Source: Verrucomicrobia bacterium UBA1200
GTDB lineage: Bacteria > Verrucomicrobiota > Kiritimatiellia > RFP12 > UBA1067
Direction of reading: 5' to 3'
Assembly (NCBI GenBank): GCA_002309765.1
Contig: DBXY01000022.1
Location: forward strand, 94,246 to 115,514
Length of the DNA: 21,269 nt
Under the pieces are notes generated by a model, which did no database searches, was not told where the DNA came from, and saw nothing but the letters and a program-made list of their open reading frames with translations. The translations under genes and the position numbers were made by a program. Positions 1 to 6,651 of the stretch are shown here, piece by piece. How positions within the stretch are numbered: position 1 is the first letter of the stretch; each line of letters opens with the position of its first letter.

Positions 1-56
1 ACGCCCGCCATTGCGGTCAAAACCGAAGACCCCTTGATAAACTCTCTGCGATTCAT
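1..56 (-). CDS. N-terminus of a Tat-exported protein (partial, runs off the left edge)
   Basis: Reading the minus strand from an ATG at 56-54 gives 18 complete codons, MNRREFIKGSSVLTAMAG, open to the window edge. This is the start of a twin-arginine signal peptide: RREFI followed by an uncharged stretch. A purine-rich Shine-Dalgarno region (AAAGGGAGAG, then AAAGAG directly before the ATG) supports the start. It lies 63 bp downstream of the sugar isomerase-like gene on the same strand, so it is probably co-transcribed with it. The mature protein is out of view. In PVC genomes such neighbours are often Gfo/Idh/MocA oxidoreductases or further TIM-barrel isomerases, but that is inference from context only. 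The start and export signal are fairly secure; the function is unknown. Confidence 0.7.
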   Translation of the reverse strand, partial: MNRREFIKGSSVLTAMAG

Positions 57-119
57 CTCTTTACTCTCCCTTTTTAAAAACGGGAGACCCCGCCCTTGCG
101 CAGTCCCCCTGTGTTATCC

Positions 120-1025
120 CTACGCCTGTTCCCACTGCTCACGGAGCAGCTTAACCATGTTGTCCAACAGCTCTTCCTTGTTGCCGCCCTTCGGGACGCC
201 GCCCTCCAGACTCACCGCACCGCGATAACCGATGAGTTTCAATCCCTTGAAACCATCGATGTAGTTATCGGCATCGCCGTCGCTTCCGGGAATCTTGCGG
301 TTCTTGAGCGAGGCGATATGAACGTGGGTGAGCAGTTTTCCGGCGCTGATGAACGCGCCCATAAAACTGGTCTCTTCCAGCGCCATGTGCCAGAAGTCGC
401 CCATCACCGTGCAGCCCTTGCCCATGTCGCGGGCGATTGCCGCCGCGTCCGCAACCTGCCGCATGAAGGGGGTTTCGTTACGGCGCAACGGCTCCAGCAC
501 GATCGACGTGCCCAGCTTATAAGCGTGCTCCGCCATCTGGCGGCCGGTATTTTCAACAAAATCCTGACGCAATTCTTTGAACGGCAGCTCCGGCTTGCCG
601 CGCGCCGGGCAAATAATCAAACCGACGGATTTTACCGCCCCGGCGACATCGATGATGCTCTTCAAACGGTCAACTTCCGCCTGTCTGGCCTGGGGATCGG
701 CCTTGGAAAGGTCGCTCGGCCCGCACAGGGTCGCCACAGTCAGTTTGCGGCCTTCCATCGCCTTGTTAAATCCGGCGCAATCCCATTTGGCGTCCGCCGG
801 AAGTTCTACGCAATTGTAACCGTGCGACTCCAGATAATCCAGCTTCGCGTTGAACCCGTTACCCGGGATCATCCCCCACTGCAAACACAAGTTCAACTGC
901 GCCGGCGGATTCGGCGGCGTCAATTTCGGCATTGCGGAACCGCCGTCGGCTTTCGCCGCGGTGGGCGCGCAGGCTGCAGCCAGCCCCACAGCTGCGGTAC
1001 CAGTCAAGAATTCGCGTCTTTTCAT
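120..1025 (-). CDS. Tat-exported sugar phosphate isomerase/epimerase-like TIM-barrel protein
   Basis: A 301-residue protein with a twin-arginine signal (MKRREFLTG, then AAVGLAAAC). The rest matches the xylose-isomerase-like TIM barrel (AP endonuclease 2 / hydroxypyruvate isomerase type). Likely metal ligands sit at the usual places: Glu178 in LEPL, Asp210 and His213 in GDFWH, His236 in HVHI and Glu274 in SLEGG. Such enzymes isomerise or epimerise keto sugars or hydroxy acids using a divalent metal; the substrate cannot be read from sequence. A start 14 codons upstream (1067) is possible, but the ATG at 1025 puts the RR motif at residues 3-4 and has an AGAAG-type ribosome site just before it. 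The Cys at residue 19 follows AAA rather than a canonical lipobox, so a lipoprotein is possible but not indicated. It leads a minus-strand unit with the partial Tat protein at 1-56. Confidence 0.82.
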   Translation of the reverse strand: MKRREFLTGTAAVGLAAACAPTAAKADGGSAMPKLTPPNPPAQLNLCLQWGMIPGNGFNAKLDYLESHGYNCVELPADAKWDCAGFNKAMEGRKLTVATLCGPSDLSKADPQARQAEVDRLKSIIDVAGAVKSVGLIICPARGKPELPFKELRQDFVENTGRQMAEHAYKLGTSIVLEPLRRNETPFMRQVADAAAIARDMGKGCTVMGDFWHMALEETSFMGAFISAGKLLTHVHIASLKNRKIPGSDGDADNYIDGFKGLKLIGYRGAVSLEGGVPKGGNKEELLDNMVKLLREQWEQA

Positions 1026-1116
1026 TTCGTTTCTTCTGTTACGGGTTTTTGCTTGGCGCGTGAACACGACTGCCTCCCAAGACAGGCACTAATCGCGCTA
1101 TCATCGAAACGTTAGC

Positions 1117-1145
1117 ATATTAACATTTACCCCCGGCGAAGTCAA
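1117..1145 (-). promoter_or_regulatory. Sigma-70-type promoter for the Tat isomerase operon
   Basis: On the minus strand TTGACT (1145-1140) and TAATAT (1122-1117) are separated by exactly 17 bases. The predicted start near 1110 leaves a leader of roughly 85 bases before the ATG at 1025. The -35 matches consensus at five of six positions and the -10 at four. It is back-to-back with the putative etf promoter in the same 272-bp gap. Confidence 0.55.
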
Positions 1146-1202
1146 GCGGCAAAAACACAATCCGCCGCAGAAAACGAGATTCGGCCCGACCCAACTTTAA
1201 CA

Positions 1203-1232
1203 TTGCCTATTGCCCCGTTTTTTTGGTAATAT
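1203..1232 (+). promoter_or_regulatory. Putative promoter of the etfB-etfA-menA-lpxI operon
   Basis: TTGCCT (1203-1208) and TAATAT (1227-1232) are spaced by 18 bases, with a T-rich spacer. About 65 bases separate the -10 from the etfB start. The leader contains GGCGG (1245-1249) and CCGCC (1266-1270), which could pair across a T-rich 16-base loop. The -35 is weak, so confidence is moderate to low. The rest of the 1026-1297 gap holds only the divergent promoter. Confidence 0.38.
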
Positions 1233-1297
1233 ATGGTGTTTTTAGGCGGACAACGGTTTTTTTGGCCGCCATTAACACCACTTAAGGAGTTATTAGA

Positions 1298-2107
1298 ATG
1301 ACCAACGGTTTTCAAATTGTGGTTTGTGGCAGTCTTGTGCCTGACCCGTTGCAGACGCTAGAACCGGTTTCCTCGCCGCAGGGTCCCGGACTGAAGAACG
1401 AAACGATGTTGCCATCGGTGCTCGACCCTTGGGCCGCCTGCGCCCTTTACGAAGCGGCCAACCTCGCCAAACAGATCCCCGGTTCCAAGGTCTATCTGGT
1501 CAGTCTCGGCCCCAAGGCAAAACTCCAGCAGCTGATGATGACCGTGGCGCAAAAAGTCCCGTTTGAACTGGTCGCGGTTGACGGTTCCGCCAGCGGTTTC
1601 ACCGACGCCCAGCAGGTGGCGGAGCAGCTGGCTGTCGCCATCGGCGCCATCCCGGGCCTGGACAAATCCCGGCTGTTGCTTTTCGGCGGATGCTCTTCCG
1701 CCTCCCGCGACGCGGGCGTGACGCTGCAGCTGATCGGCGAGCGGCTGGGGATTCAGGACCAGTTCACCGCCGTGGACGAGCTGAAAGTGGCGGACGACGG
1801 TTCCTTCACCGTCAAGGAACGCATCGAGGGCGGTCGTTACCAGGTCTCCACCTGCACCGGAGCCCCGGCCGTGCTGGCTTGGGCGACCGGCAGCCTGCCC
1901 GAGCCCCCGAACAACCCGCAGGTCGGCATGATGAACATGCGCGGCGTGATGCCGGCCCTGATGAAGGCCCGCAAGGCGGAGGTCAACACCGGAGCGGTCG
2001 CCTACGCCGCCACCGAGATTCCCGCCCAAAAACGCGACACCCGGATTGTTAAAGACACCCCGGCCGAGGAAATCGCCCGCGAAATCGTCGAATGGATCCG
2101 TCGTTAA
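1298..2107 (+). CDS. etfB: Electron transfer flavoprotein, beta subunit (divergent)
   Basis: A 269-residue protein of ordinary EtfB length. EtfB pairs with EtfA to hold FAD and carry electrons from dehydrogenases, usually to a quinone reductase. Family features visible: the N-terminal Rossmann-like half (DPWAACALYEAANLAKQ, then VYLVSLGP near residue 66) and the near-C-terminal MMNMRGVMPALMKARKAEV block (211-229), which matches the EtfB signature around NMRxxxPxxMKAR. The segment that is normally DGDTAQVGP is replaced by ASRDAGVTLQLIG (135-147), so nucleotide binding may differ from canonical ETF. AAGGAG eight bases before the ATG supports the start. It is first in a six-gene plus-strand run, 21 bp ahead of etfA. 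The family call is good; the electron donor is unknown because no dehydrogenase adjoins. Confidence 0.83.
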   Translation: MTNGFQIVVCGSLVPDPLQTLEPVSSPQGPGLKNETMLPSVLDPWAACALYEAANLAKQIPGSKVYLVSLGPKAKLQQLMMTVAQKVPFELVAVDGSASGFTDAQQVAEQLAVAIGAIPGLDKSRLLLFGGCSSASRDAGVTLQLIGERLGIQDQFTAVDELKVADDGSFTVKERIEGGRYQVSTCTGAPAVLAWATGSLPEPPNNPQVGMMNMRGVMPALMKARKAEVNTGAVAYAATEIPAQKRDTRIVKDTPAEEIAREIVEWIRR

Positions 2108-2128
2108 TCTTATTTGAGGAGTTTTGAA

Positions 2129-3148
2129 ATGATTTTGACTTTGTTGCACACCCAGGATGACGGTTCGCTGCCGAAGGCGGCGCTTGAAACGGTTTCCGCC
2201 GCGATTTCGCTCGCCCAGGAAACCGGCGCGGAACTTAAGGTCGGCATCATCGGCAACGACGCCGCCGGCGCCGCCAACGCCATCTCCGCTTGCGGGGCCA
2301 GCGCGTTTCTCACCGTGTCCGCCCCCGAAGTGGTCAGCCCCCGCTACGCTACCGATGCCGCCGCCGCCGCCGCGTTAATCAAAGCGTCCGGTGCCGAAAT
2401 CATCCTCGCCCCCGGCACTTCCCGGTTTGCCCGCTGTCTGCCGGGAGCCGCGTTCCGGGCCGGCGCCCAGGCCGACACCCATGTGGTCTCCGTCAAAGCC
2501 GAAGGCGGCAAGGTGGTCGCCCAGCGTTGGTTCTACCGCCAGCGCATTCTCGGTTCCTTCACCCGCAACGCCACCCCGTGGCTGCTGATGATCGACAGCG
2601 GCGTTTATGAGCCGTTCTCCGCCGCGCCCGGCATGGCTGCCGCCACCGAGGTCGCAGTGGAATTCGGAACGGAACAGAAGACCAAGTTTTCCGGCATCGA
2701 AGCCCCGGCGGCGGATGCCCAGACCATCCGTCCCGACGCCCAGTTGCTGTTTGTGGCCGGCGCGGGTTGGACCAAAAAGCAGAAGGACGGCCAGACCCAC
2801 GTCGGCGAGGCTGGCGGCTTGATCCAAGGCTTCCTCAAACTCGCCAAGGCGTCGCTGGGCAGTTCCAAGTCCATCGTGGACCTGCAAAGCGAGGGGCAGG
2901 AGGCGCTCACCTTCATCACCCACATGAACCAGGTCGGGCAGACCGGATCCACCCCCCGCCACGCGAAGGGGTTGTCCACCTGCTGCCACGGCGAGGAGCC
3001 GCATGTGGTGGGCTGGCGCTTCATCAACGAGCGCCGCGCCGTCAACCTCGACCCCAACTGCGGTTGGGCGCAGGGCAAGGCCGATGTGCTGTACGTCGCC
3101 GACGCGTTTGAGGTGATGTCTAAAGTCAACGAAATGCTGCAGGCGTAA
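2129..3148 (+). CDS. etfA: Electron transfer flavoprotein, alpha subunit (divergent FAD domain)
   Basis: A 339-residue EtfA-type protein, the FAD-carrying partner of the upstream beta subunit. The ATG at 2129 is chosen because GAGGAG (2116-2121) lies seven bases upstream; a TTG at 2114 in the same frame overlaps this ribosome site. The N-terminal half (1-185) has the alternating strand/helix pattern of EtfA. The C-terminal domain keeps VGQTG (269-273) and a final VADAFEVMSKVNEML resembling the EtfA end. The usual GISGAIQH flavin loop is replaced by KGLSTCCHGEEPHVVG (280-295), which has two adjacent cysteines, and SRAxVDAGW is replaced by SSKSIVDLQSEGQ (245-257). The protein is therefore a clearly related but unusual EtfA. 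Its role is probably electron transfer to quinone, consistent with menA downstream. Confidence 0.82.
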   Translation: MILTLLHTQDDGSLPKAALETVSAAISLAQETGAELKVGIIGNDAAGAANAISACGASAFLTVSAPEVVSPRYATDAAAAAALIKASGAEIILAPGTSRFARCLPGAAFRAGAQADTHVVSVKAEGGKVVAQRWFYRQRILGSFTRNATPWLLMIDSGVYEPFSAAPGMAAATEVAVEFGTEQKTKFSGIEAPAADAQTIRPDAQLLFVAGAGWTKKQKDGQTHVGEAGGLIQGFLKLAKASLGSSKSIVDLQSEGQEALTFITHMNQVGQTGSTPRHAKGLSTCCHGEEPHVVGWRFINERRAVNLDPNCGWAQGKADVLYVADAFEVMSKVNEMLQA

Positions 3149-3178
3149 CGTTCACCGCCTGCGAATTGTGGCGGAGCA

Positions 3179-3679
3179 ATGAAAACGGAAATCAGGAACG
3201 GTTTGAAGCTGTTGCTGGACTGGGCGCTGGTGATAGTCCTGCTGCCCCAGGTTTTCTTGCTCTGCTACTATTTTCCCTACCTCACCCACAAATCCGGCTG
3301 GAGCTTCAAATTCGTCGCGGAAATTGCCAAATACGGGTTGGACATCAGCTGGGTCTCCGCGCCAGTGCTGACCGTGCTGTTCATGATCTACCGCTCCAGC
3401 TTCCGCCGCACGACCAACGGTTTCCTGATTTGGGCGGGATGCTTCGTTTTCGGGCTGTTGTGGATAGCCGGTTGGAATTTGCTGGTTTACCCCTCATTCA
3501 ACCTGTGGAAAGCTTCGGTGCCGCTGTTGATTATCAGCAGCGTCACCTGCATCTATACCGTCAGTTGCCGCATTTACCGCACCGGCGCAATGGCTAGGTC
3601 GGAGGAGGAACAACGGCTCGACCGCGGATTGCCCGCCGAAGAGACGCCGGAAGAGGCCGGGGAGGTCTCCAACCCATGA
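3179..3679 (+). CDS. Small four-helix inner-membrane protein of unknown function
   Basis: A 166-residue protein that I do not recognise. Hydrophobic segments at about 11-33, 52-70, 79-102 and 110-130 predict four membrane helices. A hydrophilic, Glu-rich tail follows (EEEQRLDRGLPAEETPEEAG), which is probably cytoplasmic because it follows a CRIYR basic stretch. The ATG at 3179 has GGAG only two bases upstream, so initiation may be weak or coupled to etfA, which ends 30 bp before. The last four bases (ATGA, 3676-3679) overlap the menA start, so the two proteins should be made together. Its position between ETF and a quinone prenyltransferase suggests a membrane electron-transfer or quinone-related role, but that is inference from context only. 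Confidence 0.72.
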   Translation: MKTEIRNGLKLLLDWALVIVLLPQVFLLCYYFPYLTHKSGWSFKFVAEIAKYGLDISWVSAPVLTVLFMIYRSSFRRTTNGFLIWAGCFVFGLLWIAGWNLLVYPSFNLWKASVPLLIISSVTCIYTVSCRIYRTGAMARSEEEQRLDRGLPAEETPEEAGEVSNP

Positions 3680-4692
3680 ACCGATTCCAGCATTGGATGC
3701 ATCTGGCGCGACCCTTTTCCCTCGCCGCCACCTTCGTGCCGATCACCATCACCTTTTGCATGGTTATCGGTTGTTTTGGCCGTGAACCGTTTTTTAAATT
3801 CATCGGCAACTACTTTCTGGCGTTGCTGTCCTGCGGTTGTCTGCAGATTTCCTGTAATATGCTCAATTCGTGGGGCGACTACCGTTCGGGGTTGGATACT
3901 CCCGACAATCCCTCGAACCAATCGGAAATCGTCTTCGGCATTCTTAGCCCGAACCGCGTGCTGACAGTGGCGTTGCTGTTCAACTTTACCGGCGCTGCGG
4001 TCGGCTCGATTTTGCTGTGGCGCTGTTTTTCCATCGAACTGCTAGCTTTGGCGGTCATCGGAATTTTCGGCAGTTTAAACTACTCCACCGGGATTAAATT
4101 CAAATACCGAGGGTTCGGTGTCCCGTTCGTATTCTTTCTGATGGGCGTGTTCCTGATGATGGCGGCGGATCTGGTTTTTGGCGGCTTATTACATTCGCTG
4201 TTCGTCGCAAACCTACCCGTTAACGCTGTCATCGTCACGCTGATCTGCCTGTCAACCAGCGGCATGGTGGCAAACATTATGCACGCCAATGACATGCGGG
4301 ACATCGAAAAAGACGCAGGAGCCGGCATTAAGACTACGGCCAGTCTGCTCGGACCGCGACGCGCCGCGACGCTGTTCACCGCACTGCACCTTTTGCCGCA
4401 CATCGCCGCCGTTACCATCACCATTTGTTTTGCCGTAACCGCCATGTCCGCGCCCCGCATTACGAATCTGTTTGTGGCGCTGCTGCTTTTATTGCCGTTG
4501 CTGACGCTGCCCCGAACGATCAAGCTTGTCCGTACCGCTTGGGAAAACCTTGGCGTTCTCCCCCACCTTGAGAGTTGGGGCGGGCTGTTGCCGCAAACTG
4601 CGAAACTGTTCCTGCAGACGGGGCTGCTTTACTGCGTTACGTGGATCGCGCTTTTCCTGATGTTCTACAATGCCCAGCATACCTTACCATGA
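3676..4692 (+). CDS. menA: UbiA-family prenyltransferase, probable 1,4-dihydroxy-2-naphthoate polyprenyltransferase
   Basis: A 338-residue polytopic membrane protein. Both Asp-rich UbiA motifs are present: NSWGDYRSGLD (Asn64, Asp68, Asp74) and NDMRDIEKD (Asn205, Asp209, Asp213), which bind the prenyl diphosphate through magnesium. YSTGIKFKYRGFGVPFVFF (136-154) resembles the MenA loop YTGPP-KYRGLGD, and DIEKDAGAGIKTTASLLG mirrors the MenA pattern DIETDRAAGKRTLAVRLG. MenA attaches the isoprenoid tail to dihydroxynaphthoate in menaquinone synthesis. The gene starts inside the previous stop codon (ATGA) with GGAGG upstream, and ends in a second ATGA shared with lpxI. Other men genes are not in the window. 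A different aromatic prenyltransferase of the UbiA family is the main alternative. Confidence 0.76.
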   Translation: MNRFQHWMHLARPFSLAATFVPITITFCMVIGCFGREPFFKFIGNYFLALLSCGCLQISCNMLNSWGDYRSGLDTPDNPSNQSEIVFGILSPNRVLTVALLFNFTGAAVGSILLWRCFSIELLALAVIGIFGSLNYSTGIKFKYRGFGVPFVFFLMGVFLMMAADLVFGGLLHSLFVANLPVNAVIVTLICLSTSGMVANIMHANDMRDIEKDAGAGIKTTASLLGPRRAATLFTALHLLPHIAAVTITICFAVTAMSAPRITNLFVALLLLLPLLTLPRTIKLVRTAWENLGVLPHLESWGGLLPQTAKLFLQTGLLYCVTWIALFLMFYNAQHTLP

Positions 4693-5528
4693 TTGAAAAG
4701 CTTTTAATCATCGCCGGAACCGGAACCTATCCGGACTGCATTATCAAAGGCGCCCGCAAGGCCGGGGTGCCGCACATCGCCGTGCTGGGCATCAAAGGCA
4801 TGACTTCGCGGGCGGTTGCCGCCCAGGCCGACGAGGTGCAGTGGTTCGGGGTCGGCGAGGCAAGACGTTCGTTTGAGTGGGGCGCGAAGCAGGGCTTCAC
4901 CCACGGCATCATGGCCGGGCAAATCACCCCGGTGGCGCTGTTCCGCACCAAGTTCGACGATCTCGCGTTGCGCTGGCTGCGCGAAATGCCGGTAAAAAAC
5001 GCCCACACCATTTTCGGCAAGATCGCGGAAGAGATGGGAAAAATCGGCATTAAAGTCATTCCGTGTTCCTGTTTTATGGATGACCATCTGCCCGGCGTCG
5101 GGGTGTTGACCAACCGCGCCCCGGACGAGCGCGAGCAGCGCGACATCGAATTCGGCCACCGTATCGCCACTACCATCTGCGGGCTGGATATCGGCCAAAC
5201 CCTGGTGGTCAAGGACGGCATGGTGTTGGCGGTAGAGGCGTTTGAGGGCACCAACCAAGCCATCCGCCGCGGCGGAAAACTCGGCGGCAAAGGCGCGGTG
5301 GTGGTTAAGGTCGCCAAGGACGGGCATGACATGCGCTTCGACATTCCGGTTATCGGCGAGGGTACCATCCGTACTCTGAAAAAAGCCGGGGTATCCGCTT
5401 TGGCGTTTCAGGCCCGCCGACTCGTTATGCTCGACCAGCCCAAGGTGGTGGCTGCCGCCAATAAGCTCGGCATCGCCATCACCGGGATTGACAGCGGTCT
5501 GCCCCCCGCCCCGCTGCGCGTGGATTAA
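4689..5528 (+). CDS. lpxI: UDP-2,3-diacylglucosamine pyrophosphatase LpxI
   Basis: A 279-residue protein matching the LpxI (formerly DUF1009) family, about 280 residues. LpxI hydrolyses UDP-2,3-diacylglucosamine to lipid X and UMP, the fourth step of lipid A synthesis, in bacteria that lack LpxH. Visible motifs: GTGTYPDCIIKGARKAG (10-26) at the N-terminus, then AFEGTNQAIRRGGKLGGKGA (184-203) and KVAKDGHDMRFDIPVIG (207-223). Asp218 in MRFDIP fits the catalytic Asp of the Caulobacter enzyme. An upstream in-frame extension to 4575 exists, but MIEKLLIIAGTG is the natural N-terminus and its ATG overlaps the menA stop. The gene shows that the organism makes lipid A, hence an outer membrane. Confidence 0.88.
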   Translation: MIEKLLIIAGTGTYPDCIIKGARKAGVPHIAVLGIKGMTSRAVAAQADEVQWFGVGEARRSFEWGAKQGFTHGIMAGQITPVALFRTKFDDLALRWLREMPVKNAHTIFGKIAEEMGKIGIKVIPCSCFMDDHLPGVGVLTNRAPDEREQRDIEFGHRIATTICGLDIGQTLVVKDGMVLAVEAFEGTNQAIRRGGKLGGKGAVVVKVAKDGHDMRFDIPVIGEGTIRTLKKAGVSALAFQARRLVMLDQPKVVAAANKLGIAITGIDSGLPPAPLRVD

Positions 5529-5535
5529 AGGAGGT
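5528..5535 (+). promoter_or_regulatory. Strong Shine-Dalgarno that fixes a GTG start
   Basis: AAGGAGGT overlaps the last base of the lpxI TAA stop and sits five bases before the GTG at 5541. It is the best ribosome site in this operon and decides the GTG start of the HAD gene; no ATG lies near it in frame. Confidence 0.75.
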
Positions 5536-5540
5536 CAATC

Positions 5541-6473
5541 GTGCCAGACGTACCGGACAGAAAAGACGTTAATTTACGGGTCGGCGAACGGGATTTCAAA
5601 TACTACATCTTCGACTGGGACGACAACATCCTCCACATGCCCACCCGCATTCATCTCGAATACCGCAGACCGGAAGACGGGGTTTGGGTTCCGCGCAAGG
5701 TTTCCACCTCCTTCTATGCCATGGTGCGCAACGACACGGAGCACTACCGCGCTCCGGGCGGCAATTGGGAAAACGCTTTCATCGAGTTTCAGGACCAGGA
5801 CCAACCGTGCGAGAGCAAATTCTTAACCGACACCCGCACCGCGTTGTTGCGCGTACTCTCCGGCGAGGTGCCGCCCGCCCCAAGTTTCGAGACGCTGCGC
5901 GAAACCCTGCGCGAGGGACGGCTGTTTGCGATCGTTACCGCCCGCGGCCATGAGCCGGAATCGCTGCGCCGCGCCGTGGAGCTGTTCATCGAGACTGTGC
6001 TCACGTCGGATGAAAAACGCGAGATGCTGCGCAACTTGCGCGGTTACCGCGCCTGTTTCGACGGCGTGACCGAATTCGGCACCGACGCCGAAGAGCTGGA
6101 TTATTACCTGTCGCTCAACCGTTACCACGCGGTGACTAATCCGAAATTCCGCACTTGGGTCGAATCCCAAACCAAGGGCGAAATCGACCGCGCCAAGCTC
6201 TCCGAACGCGCCAAGCAGTTTGCGATCCGCGATTTTGTCGAACACGTGATCCACATCATCACCAAAATCGGCGGGAACCAGCTAAACCGCCCGGTGAGCG
6301 TCGGCTTTTCGGACGACGACATACGCAATGTCGAAGTGGTGGAACACTACATCCGCGACGAACTCGGCAAGCGCTTCCCCGGAATCAAGTTCTGCGTTTA
6401 CGACACCTCCGATCCCGCGCTTACCGACGGCCGCAAGGTAATAGTTTCCGGCCAGCTGGACTTAGGTTTCTAA
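5541..6473 (+). CDS. HAD-superfamily hydrolase with a DWDDN motif, substrate unknown
   Basis: A 310-residue cytoplasmic protein starting at GTG. The haloacid dehalogenase core is readable. Motif I is FDWDDNIL (nucleophile Asp25, general acid Asp27, plus Asp28). Motif II is IVTARGH (Thr133). Motif IV is VGFSDDDIRNV (Asp258-260, magnesium ligands). The distance between motif I and motif II is about 105 residues, leaving room for a large cap, and about 120 further residues separate motif II from motif IV. A phosphatase or phosphotransferase is expected, but I cannot name the family or substrate. It is the last gene of the etf-menA-lpxI run, 12 bp after lpxI. That could mean a role in envelope or cofactor metabolism, or mere co-expression. 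The fold call is firm; the function is open. Confidence 0.8.
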   Translation: MPDVPDRKDVNLRVGERDFKYYIFDWDDNILHMPTRIHLEYRRPEDGVWVPRKVSTSFYAMVRNDTEHYRAPGGNWENAFIEFQDQDQPCESKFLTDTRTALLRVLSGEVPPAPSFETLRETLREGRLFAIVTARGHEPESLRRAVELFIETVLTSDEKREMLRNLRGYRACFDGVTEFGTDAEELDYYLSLNRYHAVTNPKFRTWVESQTKGEIDRAKLSERAKQFAIRDFVEHVIHIITKIGGNQLNRPVSVGFSDDDIRNVEVVEHYIRDELGKRFPGIKFCVYDTSDPALTDGRKVIVSGQLDLGF

Positions 6474-6540
6474 CCCCAATTTTTTCTCCCCCTATCCTCT
6501 ACGGTAATGTACGGTTTGCTTAAATTAGACACATCTGCAA

Positions 6541-6569
6541 TTGCACTTGCCGTCGGAATTTGGTAGAAT
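6541..6569 (+). promoter_or_regulatory. Promoter of the propeller/oxidoreductase/tricorn operon
   Basis: TTGCAC (6541-6546) and TAGAAT (6564-6569) are separated by 17 bases. The -10 is one base from consensus; the -35 is poor beyond TTG. It lies in the 178-bp gap after the HAD gene and leaves a leader of about 75 bases before the ATG at 6652. Confidence 0.5.
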
Positions 6570-6616
6570 GCTCCCGTTTAAGTGAGAGAAATGTCGGCGG
6601 ACGGCCGGGCAACGGA

Positions 6617-6636
6617 GGTTGCGGCAGCCGCAGACC
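6617..6636 (+). promoter_or_regulatory. GC-rich hairpin in the leader next to the ribosome site
   Basis: GGT-TGCGG, loop CAG, CCGCA-g-ACC forms eight base pairs with a single bulged G. It ends four bases before the AGGGGG ribosome site (6639-6644) of the propeller gene. Its position would let it affect ribosome access. No known riboswitch class is recognised. The pairing is read directly; any regulatory role is inference. Confidence 0.4.
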
Positions 6637-6651
6637 GAAGGGGGTTAGAAA

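Noticed and set aside
96..1115. Long plus-strand open frame (339 residues) opposite the Tat isomerase
   Set aside because: It is antisense to a gene with a clear Tat signal and metal-site residues. Its composition (Arg, His, Gln-rich) is typical of the mirror frame of GC-rich coding DNA.
6450..6490. Intrinsic terminator after the HAD gene
   Set aside because: There is a T-run at 6480-6486, but the only stem before it is GGTT-TCT-AACC, four weak pairs overlapping the stop codon; too poor to annotate.
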